NCBI RefSeq assembly: GCF_003014535.1
Contig: NZ_PYGD01000001.1
Location: 1,625,427-1,689,426, forward strand
Length of the DNA: 64,000 nt
Reading direction: 5' to 3'
Source of the DNA: Taibaiella chishuiensis
GTDB taxonomy: Bacteria; Bacteroidota; Bacteroidia; Chitinophagales; Chitinophagaceae
Shown here: in pieces, positions 8,176 to 16,568 of the stretch
Layout of the letters: every line of letters starts with the position of its first letter
Numbering within the stretch: position 1 is the first letter of the stretch
The notes under the pieces: generated by a model
Database searches by the model: none
The model's input: the letters and a program-made list of their open reading frames with translations, nothing else
What the model was told of the DNA's origin: nothing
Program-made: the position numbers and the translations under genes

Positions 8176-9174
8176 ATGAACTTTGAAATAGATGTACCCA
8201 AAAAAGAAGGCGCAGGAGAAGATGCGCCCCCGATCAATCTTATCGCGGATAACGGGATACAATTCCTGGTCGCGGTATTCGACGGCCTGGGTGGTTCGGG
8301 GAGTACGGTATATGAAGAAAACGGCATTGCGCATACAGGCGCATATGTCGCTTCCCGTGGGGTGAGGGACGTTGTAAACGAATACTTCGGAAAGACCGGT
8401 ATGCAGGACATCCGGGTCGATGACACGATGATTGCCGAACTGAAACAGAAAATAAAGGAACAACTGGAGGCCCGGTTAAAATCGCAAAAGTTTGAACCGA
8501 CAAAATTGAGAAGCTCCCTGATCCGGACCTTCCCCACCACGCTGGCATTGGGCCTGGTTACGCAAGCAGCGGACCAGGCAACCATAGACGTGCTCTGGGC
8601 AGGCGATTCCAGGGTTTATGCTTTGAATCCTGTACAAGGTTTGATCCAGTTGACGAAGGACGATCTGGCGCTGGGTAATGACCCTTATGGTAATATCGAA
8701 CGCGATTCCCCGATGTCCAATGTCGTTTACCTGGGAGATGATTATACGATTAATAGCCTCCATGTGTCTATGGCATATCCCTTCTTCCTGCTCGCCGCAA
8801 CAGACGGATGTTTCGGGTACTTTCCCACGCCCATGCATTTTGAGCATTTGTTGCTGGATAGCTTGTCCCGGGCATCTTCCGCAGAAGACTGGAAGGAACA
8901 TATTACCTCGGCGCTGCAAGCGGTATCCGGCGATGATTTTACCCTTTCCCTGAGATTAGCCGGCATGGAGCATTCCTCCTTCACTGCGATAAAAGAACTG
9001 TTCAGGGAGCGAACAGAAACCATGTACCGGGACTATATGCAAACTATACAGGAGATCGAATCGGCACTGTTGAAGCTGGAGGACCTGAAGGCGCACCAGA
9101 AGAAGACCTATAAAGAGCTGTGGCATAAATACAGGGAGGTGAATTATGTACATTTTAATAAAGAACCGTTATGA
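8176..9174 (+). CDS. PP2C family serine/threonine phosphatase
   Basis: A 332-residue protein with PP2C metal-site motifs: VAVFDGLGG (Asp36-Gly37), WAGDSRVYAL, LAATDG and GDDFTLSL. The usual N-terminal R-x-x-N-E-D motif is not obvious, so it is divergent at the start, but the core acidic residues are retained and activity is expected. After the catalytic domain, residues about 275-320 are a charged helical or coiled-coil tail. It overlaps the kinase gene by four bases (ATGA), implying translational coupling and a matched kinase/phosphatase pair. It probably removes phosphates placed by the adjacent kinase on the vWA or zinc-finger proteins; the substrates are inferred. Confidence 0.87.
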   Translation: MNFEIDVPKKEGAGEDAPPINLIADNGIQFLVAVFDGLGGSGSTVYEENGIAHTGAYVASRGVRDVVNEYFGKTGMQDIRVDDTMIAELKQKIKEQLEARLKSQKFEPTKLRSSLIRTFPTTLALGLVTQAADQATIDVLWAGDSRVYALNPVQGLIQLTKDDLALGNDPYGNIERDSPMSNVVYLGDDYTINSLHVSMAYPFFLLAATDGCFGYFPTPMHFEHLLLDSLSRASSAEDWKEHITSALQAVSGDDFTLSLRLAGMEHSSFTAIKELFRERTETMYRDYMQTIQEIESALLKLEDLKAHQKKTYKELWHKYREVNYVHFNKEPL

Positions 9175-10229
9175 AGCAGGGAGATGTAATCGGAGGATAT
9201 GAGATTCTCCGGGATTTTATAGTGGCGGGTGGTATGAGTAAGGTTTCCTTCGCAAGAGAGGGGGAGACCGAATACTTTATCAAAGAGTTCCTGTCGCCGA
9301 AATACCCGGTAGCCGGGGCTCCCGGCGGTGCGGCAACCCTTGCCCGGCGGCAAAAGCAGTGTGATGAATTTGAAATGCATCATAAAAAGCTCAATGATGC
9401 CATCGGCAGTAAATGTGGCTTTGGAGGCAACCTAGTGTATGCCATCGACTTTTTCCGGGACGGAACTTCTTATTATAAAGTCACGGAAAAAATAGAGATC
9501 GCATCCCTGTCTACCCGGGATATCGCAAAGCTTCCGCTCGAAAAGATCCTGATCATATTGAAAACGGTAACGCATAGCGTCAAGATCCTGCATGATCTGG
9601 GGATCGTCCACGGAGACCTGAAACCGGACAATATCCTGATCAAACAAACGGTAACCGGTGGTTATACAACCAAGCTTATCGATTTCGATAACAGTTACTT
9701 TTCGGGCCTGCCGCCCGAAAATAAAGAGGAGGTAGTGGGCACTCCCGAATATTACTCACCCGAGTTGGCGCACTATATTAAATCGGGAGAAACGGGCGAA
9801 GACAAAGCCCGGCTTACCGTTCAGTCGGACCTGTTTGCATTGGGCGTAATTTTTACGGAATACCTGACCGGCGAAAAACCCGGTTTCCCCAAAGCCTGCC
9901 AATATACCTGGGAAGCCGTCAATCGCGGTATAGCACCGGAGCTTAAGGGCGGTGGCCGTACCGGGAAGCTCCGGGCATTGCTGATGTCCATGTTGCAGGC
10001 AGATAAAGACAAACGCCCTTCTATAACAGAAACGTTCAGTCAACTGAAAGACCCCGATATCACGAAGGAGGTTATTACAGAAACAAAAGAAGGTGTTGCG
10101 GGCACTACCACGTCGAAGTTGGTCATGAGCAAAAATCTCCGGCCGGAAGCCGCCGTGGATAGGACCCCGGAGGCTATGAAACCGAAGAGCGGAGGACTCC
10201 GGGTAAGGGGATTGAACACCGATAAATAG
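9171..10229 (+). CDS. Serine/threonine protein kinase (Hanks type, variant motifs)
   Basis: A 352-residue soluble kinase. Visible motifs are the Gly-rich loop (AGGMSKV, residues 19-25), the ATP-binding Lys (FIKEF, Lys38), the catalytic loop HGDLKPDN (Asp149), the metal-binding DFD (residues 171-173, in place of DFG), GTPEYYSPEL, and SDLFALGVIFTEYLTG. The catalytic Lys/Asp/Asp set is complete; HGD instead of HRD means it is not of the RD class regulated by loop phosphorylation. About 80 C-terminal residues are a low-complexity Thr/Lys-rich tail, a plausible autophosphorylation region. No membrane segment. It overlaps the phosphatase gene by four bases and is followed 8 bp later by the zinc-finger protein. 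Confidence 0.9.
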   Translation: MKQGDVIGGYEILRDFIVAGGMSKVSFAREGETEYFIKEFLSPKYPVAGAPGGAATLARRQKQCDEFEMHHKKLNDAIGSKCGFGGNLVYAIDFFRDGTSYYKVTEKIEIASLSTRDIAKLPLEKILIILKTVTHSVKILHDLGIVHGDLKPDNILIKQTVTGGYTTKLIDFDNSYFSGLPPENKEEVVGTPEYYSPELAHYIKSGETGEDKARLTVQSDLFALGVIFTEYLTGEKPGFPKACQYTWEAVNRGIAPELKGGGRTGKLRALLMSMLQADKDKRPSITETFSQLKDPDITKEVITETKEGVAGTTTSKLVMSKNLRPEAAVDRTPEAMKPKSGGLRVRGLNTDK

Positions 10230-10237
10230 CACATATC

Positions 10238-11458
10238 ATGTATAGAGATACCTGGATCTGTAATAACGACGAACATGTCAACAGCAGTATAGCTACTGCC
10301 TGTGAGATATGTGGCGCATGGCCTCCTGCGTTACAAACCTTCAGCTATGAACTTACGGATGTTTTTGGCCAGGTCAGCATTTGCTGGGATGTGGATCATG
10401 CCGACCGGGTGGCCGTATTGAGAACCGGCGCCAGGGTAGAACTGCCCTCGGGAAAAGGGACACAGATACTAAAAGGGCTCAGGAACGGCGAGGATATCAC
10501 TTTATGCATGGCCAATGAAGTGGCCTCCTGTTATAAGTCGATAAGGGTTGTGCTGGAGCGGCCCGGGATCATTTTTTTCAAGACAGACAAGGAGAAGGTA
10601 TTGAAAGGAGGGCGCTTCGCGCTTTCCTGGAGTACGAAAAACGCGGCTGCAGTCTCCATAAGCGGTATCGGGCCGGTGGCGCTGAGTGGTATGCAGGAAC
10701 GGGATGCTACAGAGGCTTCGTATAAGATCGTTGCGGAAAACGAAGTAGGCAGCACGGAATTGATATTGGAACAGGAGTTACTGCCTGCGCCCGGAATCAA
10801 GGTGTTTAAGGTGCGGCGCGGAAAACTTGCCTGGGGCGAAGAGACGCAGCTGGTGTGGGATGTAGCCACTGCCAGTAAGGTGGAGTTATGTTATGGGGAT
10901 GTGAGAGAGGCAATCGGCCCTGCCGGCGAAAAAAACGTACGCCCCTCGGAAACTACCGTTTATAAATTGCTTGTTCAGGCAATGGACGGTATAACGCTGC
11001 TGGAACAGGATCTGGAGCTTAAAGTCTATCGTAAAGTTGAAGTCCGGAGTTTCGAGTCGGATATGAAATTTGTGGTGGAGAGTCTGCCGGTTAGGCTGAC
11101 CTGGGATGTTGCATATGCCGACCAGGTTTTTATTGAAGATAATTTCGGAACTCGGACGGAGGTGACACACGAAAGCAGCCTGGAGGTGATAACCCGTAAG
11201 GATACGCGATACTTTAAACTTATTGCTTCCGACTTGTTGCATAACGTGCTGGAGCGCAAATTAGAGGTAAGCGTCAAAGAGCTTCCCGCCCCGGTAATTA
11301 CGCTGCCGCAAATAAAGCTACCGGATTTTGACTTGTCATTGGGCGCCAGGGTTATGGAGCAAACCCTGTTTGAACAGGCATTCCGCGAGGCAAAAAGAAC
11401 ACGTAAACCATCGGTATCATTTAAAAGCCTGGTTAGGTTTCTTTATAGTAAATCATGA
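10238..11458 (+). CDS. RanBP2-like zinc finger plus four Ig-like repeats
   Basis: A 406-residue protein of unknown family. Residues 6-25 follow the RanBP2-type finger spacing W-x-C-x2-C-x3-N-x6-C-x2-C, except that the second Cys is Asp. Four beta-sandwich repeats follow, each with a core like L-x-W-D-V-x-x-A-x-x-V (CWDVDHADRVAV, SWSTKNAAAVSI, VWDVATASKVEL, TWDVAYADQVFI). The C-terminal 60 residues are basic and helical. There is no signal peptide, so these Ig-like domains are cytoplasmic. Position between kinase and membrane genes suggests an adaptor or kinase substrate. It overlaps the next gene by four bases. Confidence 0.75.
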   Translation: MYRDTWICNNDEHVNSSIATACEICGAWPPALQTFSYELTDVFGQVSICWDVDHADRVAVLRTGARVELPSGKGTQILKGLRNGEDITLCMANEVASCYKSIRVVLERPGIIFFKTDKEKVLKGGRFALSWSTKNAAAVSISGIGPVALSGMQERDATEASYKIVAENEVGSTELILEQELLPAPGIKVFKVRRGKLAWGEETQLVWDVATASKVELCYGDVREAIGPAGEKNVRPSETTVYKLLVQAMDGITLLEQDLELKVYRKVEVRSFESDMKFVVESLPVRLTWDVAYADQVFIEDNFGTRTEVTHESSLEVITRKDTRYFKLIASDLLHNVLERKLEVSVKELPAPVITLPQIKLPDFDLSLGARVMEQTLFEQAFREAKRTRKPSVSFKSLVRFLYSKS

Positions 11459-12036
11459 ATCGAAATGTTTTTAAACTTTCCGCTTTCGATGCGGAAGCCT
11501 TGAAAGAATGTCCCACACTGCAATCCGGTGCTTCATTCATCAGGTACATCGCTTGGTTCCCGGTCTTACTTTCATTTTGTTCCGGTTATGTTGCCTTGTC
11601 GCTGGTCAACTGGTCGCATTGGTGGAGCGATTTGGCCTTGGCATGTCTGCTGGCCTTTTTACAGGCACAGCTCATCCGCAAATCCGATGCCTGGCTGCAT
11701 CGTAAAAGAAGTTGGAAGGCCCTTTTGGCGATCTCGTCCTGCCTGATCCTTATTGCTTTTTTACAAACAATGATCATCAGCAATTACCTGTTTCGTACCG
11801 AAATGCAGATAGACGCCATATTAAGACCTCTGCACAGTAAAAGCCTGTGGCCGAAAAAAGATTTGCTGTATGTTTTATCCTTCCGCGATCATACCGTAAG
11901 TGTGATAACGATCGCTATGGCTATAGTCAGCAGCTTTATCGGCATATTACCTTTCGGACTGACCTTCTTCTACAGGAAGTCAAAATACTATCCTGTTTTC
12001 CAAATAATTGAAAATTTCAAAATGAGTTATGACTGA
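11455..12036 (+). CDS. Four-TM membrane protein, short paralog of DUF4407
   Basis: A 193-residue integral membrane protein with about four hydrophobic segments (residues 30-50, 57-73, 86-107, 143-168). Its N-terminus (DAEALKECPTLQSG) aligns with the DUF4407 protein encoded next (GAEISILKDCPTDYN), and the segments after it correspond in order, including a conserved F-R-x-E/K ending. The large cytoplasmic coiled-coil region of the neighbour is missing; only a short loop remains. It therefore looks like a stripped paralog that could form a hetero-oligomer with it. It overlaps upstream by 4 bp and downstream by 8 bp. Confidence 0.7.
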   Translation: MNRNVFKLSAFDAEALKECPTLQSGASFIRYIAWFPVLLSFCSGYVALSLVNWSHWWSDLALACLLAFLQAQLIRKSDAWLHRKRSWKALLAISSCLILIAFLQTMIISNYLFRTEMQIDAILRPLHSKSLWPKKDLLYVLSFRDHTVSVITIAMAIVSSFIGILPFGLTFFYRKSKYYPVFQIIENFKMSYD

Positions 12037-13429
12037 ATCAACAAGATCGGGGCATCAGCCCTATACGCAGCTGCAATACTTCTTTTGGTTGTTTTCCGGC
12101 GCCGAAATAAGTATACTTAAGGACTGTCCGACCGATTACAACAGGCAGGCTGGTGTTGGCTTTACCATTTTTATGACAACCGTATTTGCGATGCTTGCAG
12201 GGGGCTATGCCGGCTGGTATTTCAGTCAAAGTCCGTTTGTGACCATTGTATTTGCAATGGTCTGGGGTTTACTTATTTTCAGTATCGACCGTACTTTGGT
12301 GATTACGCTTAAAAAAGATCCGGATAATCCCAAGCAGAATTTCTGGTTCCAGTTTGGTGGCCGTGCCGTGCTGGGTGGCTTAATCGCTTTTGTTATTTCT
12401 ATCCCTTTGGAGCTATTGATTTTCAGGGATAAAATCGAAGAACAGAAAATGATCGATAAAGAGGCTACTGTACTGGAGTACCGTTCGCTCATGAGATCTT
12501 CAAAAGGTATCGATACGGATCAGGGCCTGGGCACGCAGGCAACAGATGCGGCCAATAAGGCGCGGGAAAACGCAGGCGACTGTGGTACAGATCCTGAATA
12601 CAGCAACCTCGAAAACCAGAGAAAAGCGCTGTTCTCCGATTGGCGGGCCAAAGGTATCCGGAAGGACGAGGTGGTGAGGAAGTACAGGGCATTGTTCAAT
12701 TCGGGCCAGCCCAATACGGCTGCGGCCTACCGCGGAAGTGCTGCCTACCAGGGGGCAATCGGCAATTTCAACAAGATCAATACCGAGTACCAGGATGTAA
12801 TCGCCAGGCAAAATGCACGTTGTGCTGCCTATATCGCAGAACAGAAGAAAATTGAAATAGAGCAGCAAACCAGTGCCGCCGAGCTTACTAAAAAGATAAT
12901 CGAAAAGAGTAAGATAGCCGACCAGATGGCCAATACGCTTGATTCACTGCAGAAAGAAAGCTTTATCCGGGATTATATCGCATTGGAAAATGCTGCCAAG
13001 CTGAAAGTTACTTATGTGGCCGATTCTATTCAAACCAAGGGCCCCCCGGCTGAGAAAATATATATAAAGAAGACGAAGTATGCCAACGAAGGTATGCTGT
13101 TTTTTCTCTGGCTGTTGCGCCTGCTGTTTTTTACGATTGAAATTCTCCCGACGTTAGCCAAAATAGCAACTCCGGCCGGGGCTTATGATACGGCCATCAA
13201 GAAACGCGAGGAGGACTATGCACTGGAGCTGGACGAAAAGACTACAGACTATTTGGCAAAACAAAAAGAGATCAGGGATAAAGTTCATGAGCATGAACTC
13301 CTCCTGCTTAAAGACAAGAGTAAGGTAGAACGCACCTTACAAAAGGATATACTGGGAAAAGCGGCGGAGGCGCAGAATGCCGTGGCATTGAGGGCTATCG
13401 AAGCGTTCAAGGAGCGGCACCTGGCATAA
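12029..13429 (+). CDS. DUF4407 domain membrane protein
   Basis: A 466-residue protein fitting DUF4407: N-terminal SGAEISILKDCPTD, paired TM segments (about 46-62 and 69-90) ending in the signature WGLLIFSIDRTLV, a third TM segment (about 110-130), a long charged coiled-coil region (about 140-340) and a fourth TM (about 350-370, FFLWLLRLLFFTIEILPT) followed by a charged tail. The function of the family is unknown. Last gene of the TIR/vWA/PP2C/kinase operon; with the short paralog it probably forms the membrane component. No obvious terminator follows. Confidence 0.85.
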   Translation: MTESTRSGHQPYTQLQYFFWLFSGAEISILKDCPTDYNRQAGVGFTIFMTTVFAMLAGGYAGWYFSQSPFVTIVFAMVWGLLIFSIDRTLVITLKKDPDNPKQNFWFQFGGRAVLGGLIAFVISIPLELLIFRDKIEEQKMIDKEATVLEYRSLMRSSKGIDTDQGLGTQATDAANKARENAGDCGTDPEYSNLENQRKALFSDWRAKGIRKDEVVRKYRALFNSGQPNTAAAYRGSAAYQGAIGNFNKINTEYQDVIARQNARCAAYIAEQKKIEIEQQTSAAELTKKIIEKSKIADQMANTLDSLQKESFIRDYIALENAAKLKVTYVADSIQTKGPPAEKIYIKKTKYANEGMLFFLWLLRLLFFTIEILPTLAKIATPAGAYDTAIKKREEDYALELDEKTTDYLAKQKEIRDKVHEHELLLLKDKSKVERTLQKDILGKAAEAQNAVALRAIEAFKERHLA

Positions 13430-13597
13430 AGAAGCTACCTGGCCGGTCCTGGCCGGATCGTGTTTGTATAGCGTTCTCCATGCCATCAGTTTAATCCTTG
13501 CCGGTTTAAAAATGAGACGTACCCGGCCTTTGTCGCATCGAACCTGTTGGTAGATGGTTGTATTATCGCTGCTGCTATAGCCTGCAGCGGAAGCGTG

Positions 13598-13626
13598 TTT
13601 GAACAAAGAGCTTTGTCCTATATTTG
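13598..13626 (+). promoter_or_regulatory. Strong Bacteroidota-type promoter
   Basis: TTTG at 13598-13601 and TATATTTG at 13619-13626 are separated by 17 bp, a good match to TTTG/TAnnTTTG. The predicted transcript start near 13633 supports the methyltransferase ATG at 13657, which has an AGAGGA ribosome site, and excludes the upstream TTG at 13624. Confidence 0.75.
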
Positions 13627-13656
13627 CCGGAGTACTCATCAAACTACAAGAGGAAC

Positions 13657-14454
13657 ATGGCGAAACAGATCACAGACAATACCTTCCTGGCACATAATAA
13701 ATCATCCTGGGATAAACAGGCGCAAACGCAGAGTCCCTGGTCGCAACCCCTAAGCTCCGCCCTTATCGAAGCTGCACGGAGCGGACAATGGGATTTATAC
13801 CTGACTCCTACACCCCTGCCCAAAGAATGGCTGGGTGAGGTGAAAGGCAAAAAGATCCTCTGCCTGGCTTCGGCAGGCGGACAACAGGGGCCGCTGCTGG
13901 CGGCATTGGGCGCGCAGGTAACGGTGTTCGATCTCTCGCCCGGGCAGCTGGCGCAGGACCGTATGGTGGCCGACCGCGATCACCTGGACCTGCAGACCGT
14001 CGAAGGCGATATGCGCGACTTGGGAGTATTTGAAGAGGAGACTTTCGACCTGGTCTTTCACCCGATCTCCAATCATTATGTGCCCGATGTAAACCCCGTA
14101 TGGCGGGAGTGTTACCGGGTGCTGAAACCCGGCGGCGTGCTGCTCGCCAGCTTTTATAACCCGGTGATCTTTATCGGCGACCGCGACCCGGCCTTTAAGG
14201 ATAAAGGGCTGATCCATCCGAAATATAAAATACCCTATGCCGATATGACCGATCTCGACCCGGATCAACTCGAACGGAAAATAGCCCGTGGAGAAGCCCT
14301 GGTGTTCGGCCATTCGTTAACCGACCTGGTCGGGGGACAGCTTGCCGCAGGCTTCCTCGTTGCGGGTTTCCTGGAGGATGAACAACCCCAGCCCAGGTTC
14401 CTGGTCGACCAATACCTGCCTACTTTCCTGGCTACAAGAGCGATTAAAAGCTAA
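13657..14454 (+). CDS. Class I SAM-dependent methyltransferase
   Basis: A 265-residue cytoplasmic enzyme with a Rossmann-type methyltransferase fold: motif I ILCLASAGGQQG, motif II acidic VTVFDLS, motif III/IV VEGDMRDL and FDLVFHP, and the post-I motif YRVLKPGGVLLASF typical of Methyltransf_11/25 proteins. The glycine-rich loop reads ASAGGQQ, as in a common Firmicutes/Bacteroidetes small-molecule methyltransferase subgroup. The substrate cannot be told. It starts from its own promoter and is 26 bp upstream of a DNA glycosylase gene, with which it is probably co-transcribed. Confidence 0.85.
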   Translation: MAKQITDNTFLAHNKSSWDKQAQTQSPWSQPLSSALIEAARSGQWDLYLTPTPLPKEWLGEVKGKKILCLASAGGQQGPLLAALGAQVTVFDLSPGQLAQDRMVADRDHLDLQTVEGDMRDLGVFEEETFDLVFHPISNHYVPDVNPVWRECYRVLKPGGVLLASFYNPVIFIGDRDPAFKDKGLIHPKYKIPYADMTDLDPDQLERKIARGEALVFGHSLTDLVGGQLAAGFLVAGFLEDEQPQPRFLVDQYLPTFLATRAIKS

Positions 14455-14480
14455 GCGGCATTTTATCAAAACAAAAAGCA

Positions 14481-15182
14481 ATGGCGAAAAAACAACAGGT
14501 CTTTTCAGGCAGGGTCAATGCCTTCAACAAGGCCTTGCATTTCGAAGGCACTTTGCCGGATAAGATCGGGATCATGAATCCTTTCAAAGAAGAAAGCGTG
14601 TACCGGACGGCGTGTTCCTTTTATGATAAATATTACCAGGACCACAACCCGAGAACATTGATCCTCGGTATCAATCCCGGTCGCCTGGGGGCGGGCGCTA
14701 CCGGTATTCCCTTTACCGATCCCAAAAGGCTGAAAGAGGTCTGTGGCCTGGAGTTTGACGGGCCTATGCTGCATGAGCCTTCTTCAGTATTCATTTACGA
14801 TGTGATTGCCGCCTATGGGGGACCGGAGGCTTTTTACGACCGGTTCTATATCAATTCCGTTTGCCCGCTGGGTTTTGTGATAGCGGATGACCGGGGTAAG
14901 GTGAAGAATTACAACTACTACGATAGCATGCCTTTGCAACGGGCCGTACAGGATTTTATTGAATGGAATATAGGTGAACAGATCCGCATAGGCTGTATAA
15001 CCGATACGGTATACTGCCTCGGTACCGGAAAAAATTACCGTTACCTGTTGGACCTTAATAACCGTAAAGGTTTTTTCAGAAAAGTAATTCCGCTGGAACA
15101 CCCGAGGTATGTCATGCAATACAAAACGAAGGACAAGGAAAAGTACGTAGCGGATTACCTGCAAAAATTAGCCGGTATATAA
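14481..15182 (+). CDS. SMUG2-type uracil-DNA glycosylase family protein (DUF4918)
   Basis: A 233-residue protein of the uracil-DNA glycosylase superfamily. Motif A is LGINPGRLGAGATGIPFTDP (residues about 61-80), close to the GMNPGPFGM region of SMUG1, and the late DNA-intercalation motif is LEHPRYVMQY in place of HPSP. INSVCPLGF marks the central strand. This pattern fits SMUG2 (DUF4918), which occurs in Bacteroidota and related phyla and removes uracil or deaminated bases from DNA. Probably a base-excision repair enzyme in a two-gene transcript with the methyltransferase. Confidence 0.82.
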   Translation: MAKKQQVFSGRVNAFNKALHFEGTLPDKIGIMNPFKEESVYRTACSFYDKYYQDHNPRTLILGINPGRLGAGATGIPFTDPKRLKEVCGLEFDGPMLHEPSSVFIYDVIAAYGGPEAFYDRFYINSVCPLGFVIADDRGKVKNYNYYDSMPLQRAVQDFIEWNIGEQIRIGCITDTVYCLGTGKNYRYLLDLNNRKGFFRKVIPLEHPRYVMQYKTKDKEKYVADYLQKLAGI

Positions 15183-15226
15183 CCTTACATGCGGCGGAGC
15201 ACCGGGTACATAGCCATACTGAAAAT

Positions 15227-15262
15227 GTCCTGTATGCGCGGGTGATCCGGTACATACAGGAC
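15227..15262. other. Inverted repeat between convergent genes
   Basis: GTCCTGTATG (15227-15236) pairs perfectly with CATACAGGAC (15253-15262) across a 16-base loop. It sits between the glycosylase and flavohemoglobin genes, which converge. There is no T-run, so an ordinary intrinsic terminator is not clear. Confidence 0.5.
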
Positions 15263-15292
15263 GGGGGGCGGGATAAATGCTCTTGTTACCGC

Positions 15293-16498
15293 TTAATGGA
15301 TCTCGAGCGAGGCCGGTCCGAATTCTTCAAACCGGATGGCTTCTTTGGGAACACCTTGCTCCGTTAAAAAGTCATAGTGTTTTTTTATAAATGCTGCCGG
15401 TCCGCAGAGGTAATAATCCGCTTTCTGGTTCGGTATACCGGAGATCAGCCCGAGATCTACCCAACCCTGGTATTGCCGCATAGCCGCTATTACCGGTGCT
15501 GCTTCATCATAAAATATATGGCAATCCAGCTCATTGTATTTATTGTTCCACTCAGCAAGGCAGCGCTTGAATGCATGTGCATCACTGCTTTTGCAGCCAT
15601 GGATCCAGGTCTTTTGCTGACCCGGGTTGTCTTTCAGGGCTGTTTCCAGCATCGACATCAAGGGGGTTAATCCTACACCACCGCTTACAAAATACAGGGG
15701 GCGGCTCCGGTCCGAATCCAGCATAAAGGTGCCTGCCGGCGCCGATACGTCGATCTTGTCGCCGATCTTTACTTCGTCGTGCAGGGTATTGCTGATGATA
15801 CCCGAAGGGTGTGAACTACCCGTTTCTTTTTTTACCGAAATACGATAATAGGTACCGTTGGGCATGCTGGAGATGCTGTACTGCCGGGGTTGGCTCAGGT
15901 TCAGTTGCGGCAGGAACATCCGGATGCTTATGTATTGACCCGGGATAAAATCTGCTACCGTACCGCCATCGGCCGGGTACAGGAAGAAAGAGGTGATCTC
16001 CGCCGATTCTCTTACCTTGTCTTTGACGATAAAGGGCCGCCAGCCGCTCCAGCCGCCGGTTTTGTTGACCTGGTCGCTGTATAATGTGCTTTCATGGCCC
16101 GACATGATTTTCGCCAGTTGTTCATAGGCGACCTTCCATGCGGCTAAAAGTTCGGGTGTGGCATCGGGACCCAGCACCTCCGAAATAGAGGCTAGCAGGT
16201 GTTTGCCAACGATATGGTAGTGCTCCGGCCGGATGTCGAGGCTGGTATGTTTATGTCCTATAGTATTGATCACGGGCATCAGTACGCCCGGGTTGTCGAT
16301 CTGTTCGGCATAGGCCAGTACGGCCATGGCCAGCGCTGTTTGTTGTTTCCCGTTTTGCTGGTTGCCCAGGTTGAACATGTTTTTCAGTTCGGGATTGTGG
16401 GTAAACATGCGTTGGTAGAAATGCTTGGTCAGTAATACGCCGTGTTCCTGTAAAACCGGTACGGTGGCTTTAATCAGCGCTTTTTGTTCTTTCGTCAT
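15293..16498 (-). CDS. hmp: Flavohemoglobin, nitric oxide dioxygenase
   Basis: A 401-residue three-domain enzyme converting nitric oxide and oxygen to nitrate with NAD(P)H. Globin domain (1-140): B10 Tyr28 (HFYQRMF), distal Gln region, proximal His84 in KHTSLDIRPEHY. FAD domain (about 150-255) with RQYSISS. NAD domain (about 265-400) with GGVGLTPLMSM and a terminal FEEFGP. Length matches the family. The ATG at 16498 is chosen over an upstream TTG at 16525, which would overlap the promoter (TATACTTTG, minus strand). Downstream of and parallel to an Rrf2 regulator, whose putative operator has a related copy at this promoter. Confidence 0.96.
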   Translation of the reverse strand: MTKEQKALIKATVPVLQEHGVLLTKHFYQRMFTHNPELKNMFNLGNQQNGKQQTALAMAVLAYAEQIDNPGVLMPVINTIGHKHTSLDIRPEHYHIVGKHLLASISEVLGPDATPELLAAWKVAYEQLAKIMSGHESTLYSDQVNKTGGWSGWRPFIVKDKVRESAEITSFFLYPADGGTVADFIPGQYISIRMFLPQLNLSQPRQYSISSMPNGTYYRISVKKETGSSHPSGIISNTLHDEVKIGDKIDVSAPAGTFMLDSDRSRPLYFVSGGVGLTPLMSMLETALKDNPGQQKTWIHGCKSSDAHAFKRCLAEWNNKYNELDCHIFYDEAAPVIAAMRQYQGWVDLGLISGIPNQKADYYLCGPAAFIKKHYDFLTEQGVPKEAIRFEEFGPASLEIH

Positions 16499-16522
16499 CT
16501 CGGTTGTTTTTGTTGAAATAAA

Positions 16523-16550
16523 CAAAGTATATAAATATCTTTTTATCTTT
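16523..16550 (-). promoter_or_regulatory. hmp promoter with related Rrf2-type site
   Basis: On the minus strand TATACTTTG (16523-16531) is a near match to the -7 consensus. Immediately upstream, 16533-16550 matches 14 of 18 bases of the perfect palindrome in front of the Rrf2 gene (17118-17135). A shared operator is a reasonable inference. Confidence 0.5.
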
Positions 16551-16568
16551 TATTAGGCCTGGAAAAGA

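Noticed and set aside
5621-13429. TIR operon as part of a phage or integrative element
   Set aside because: No integrase, transposase, tRNA or direct repeat at its ends, and base composition similar to the surroundings.
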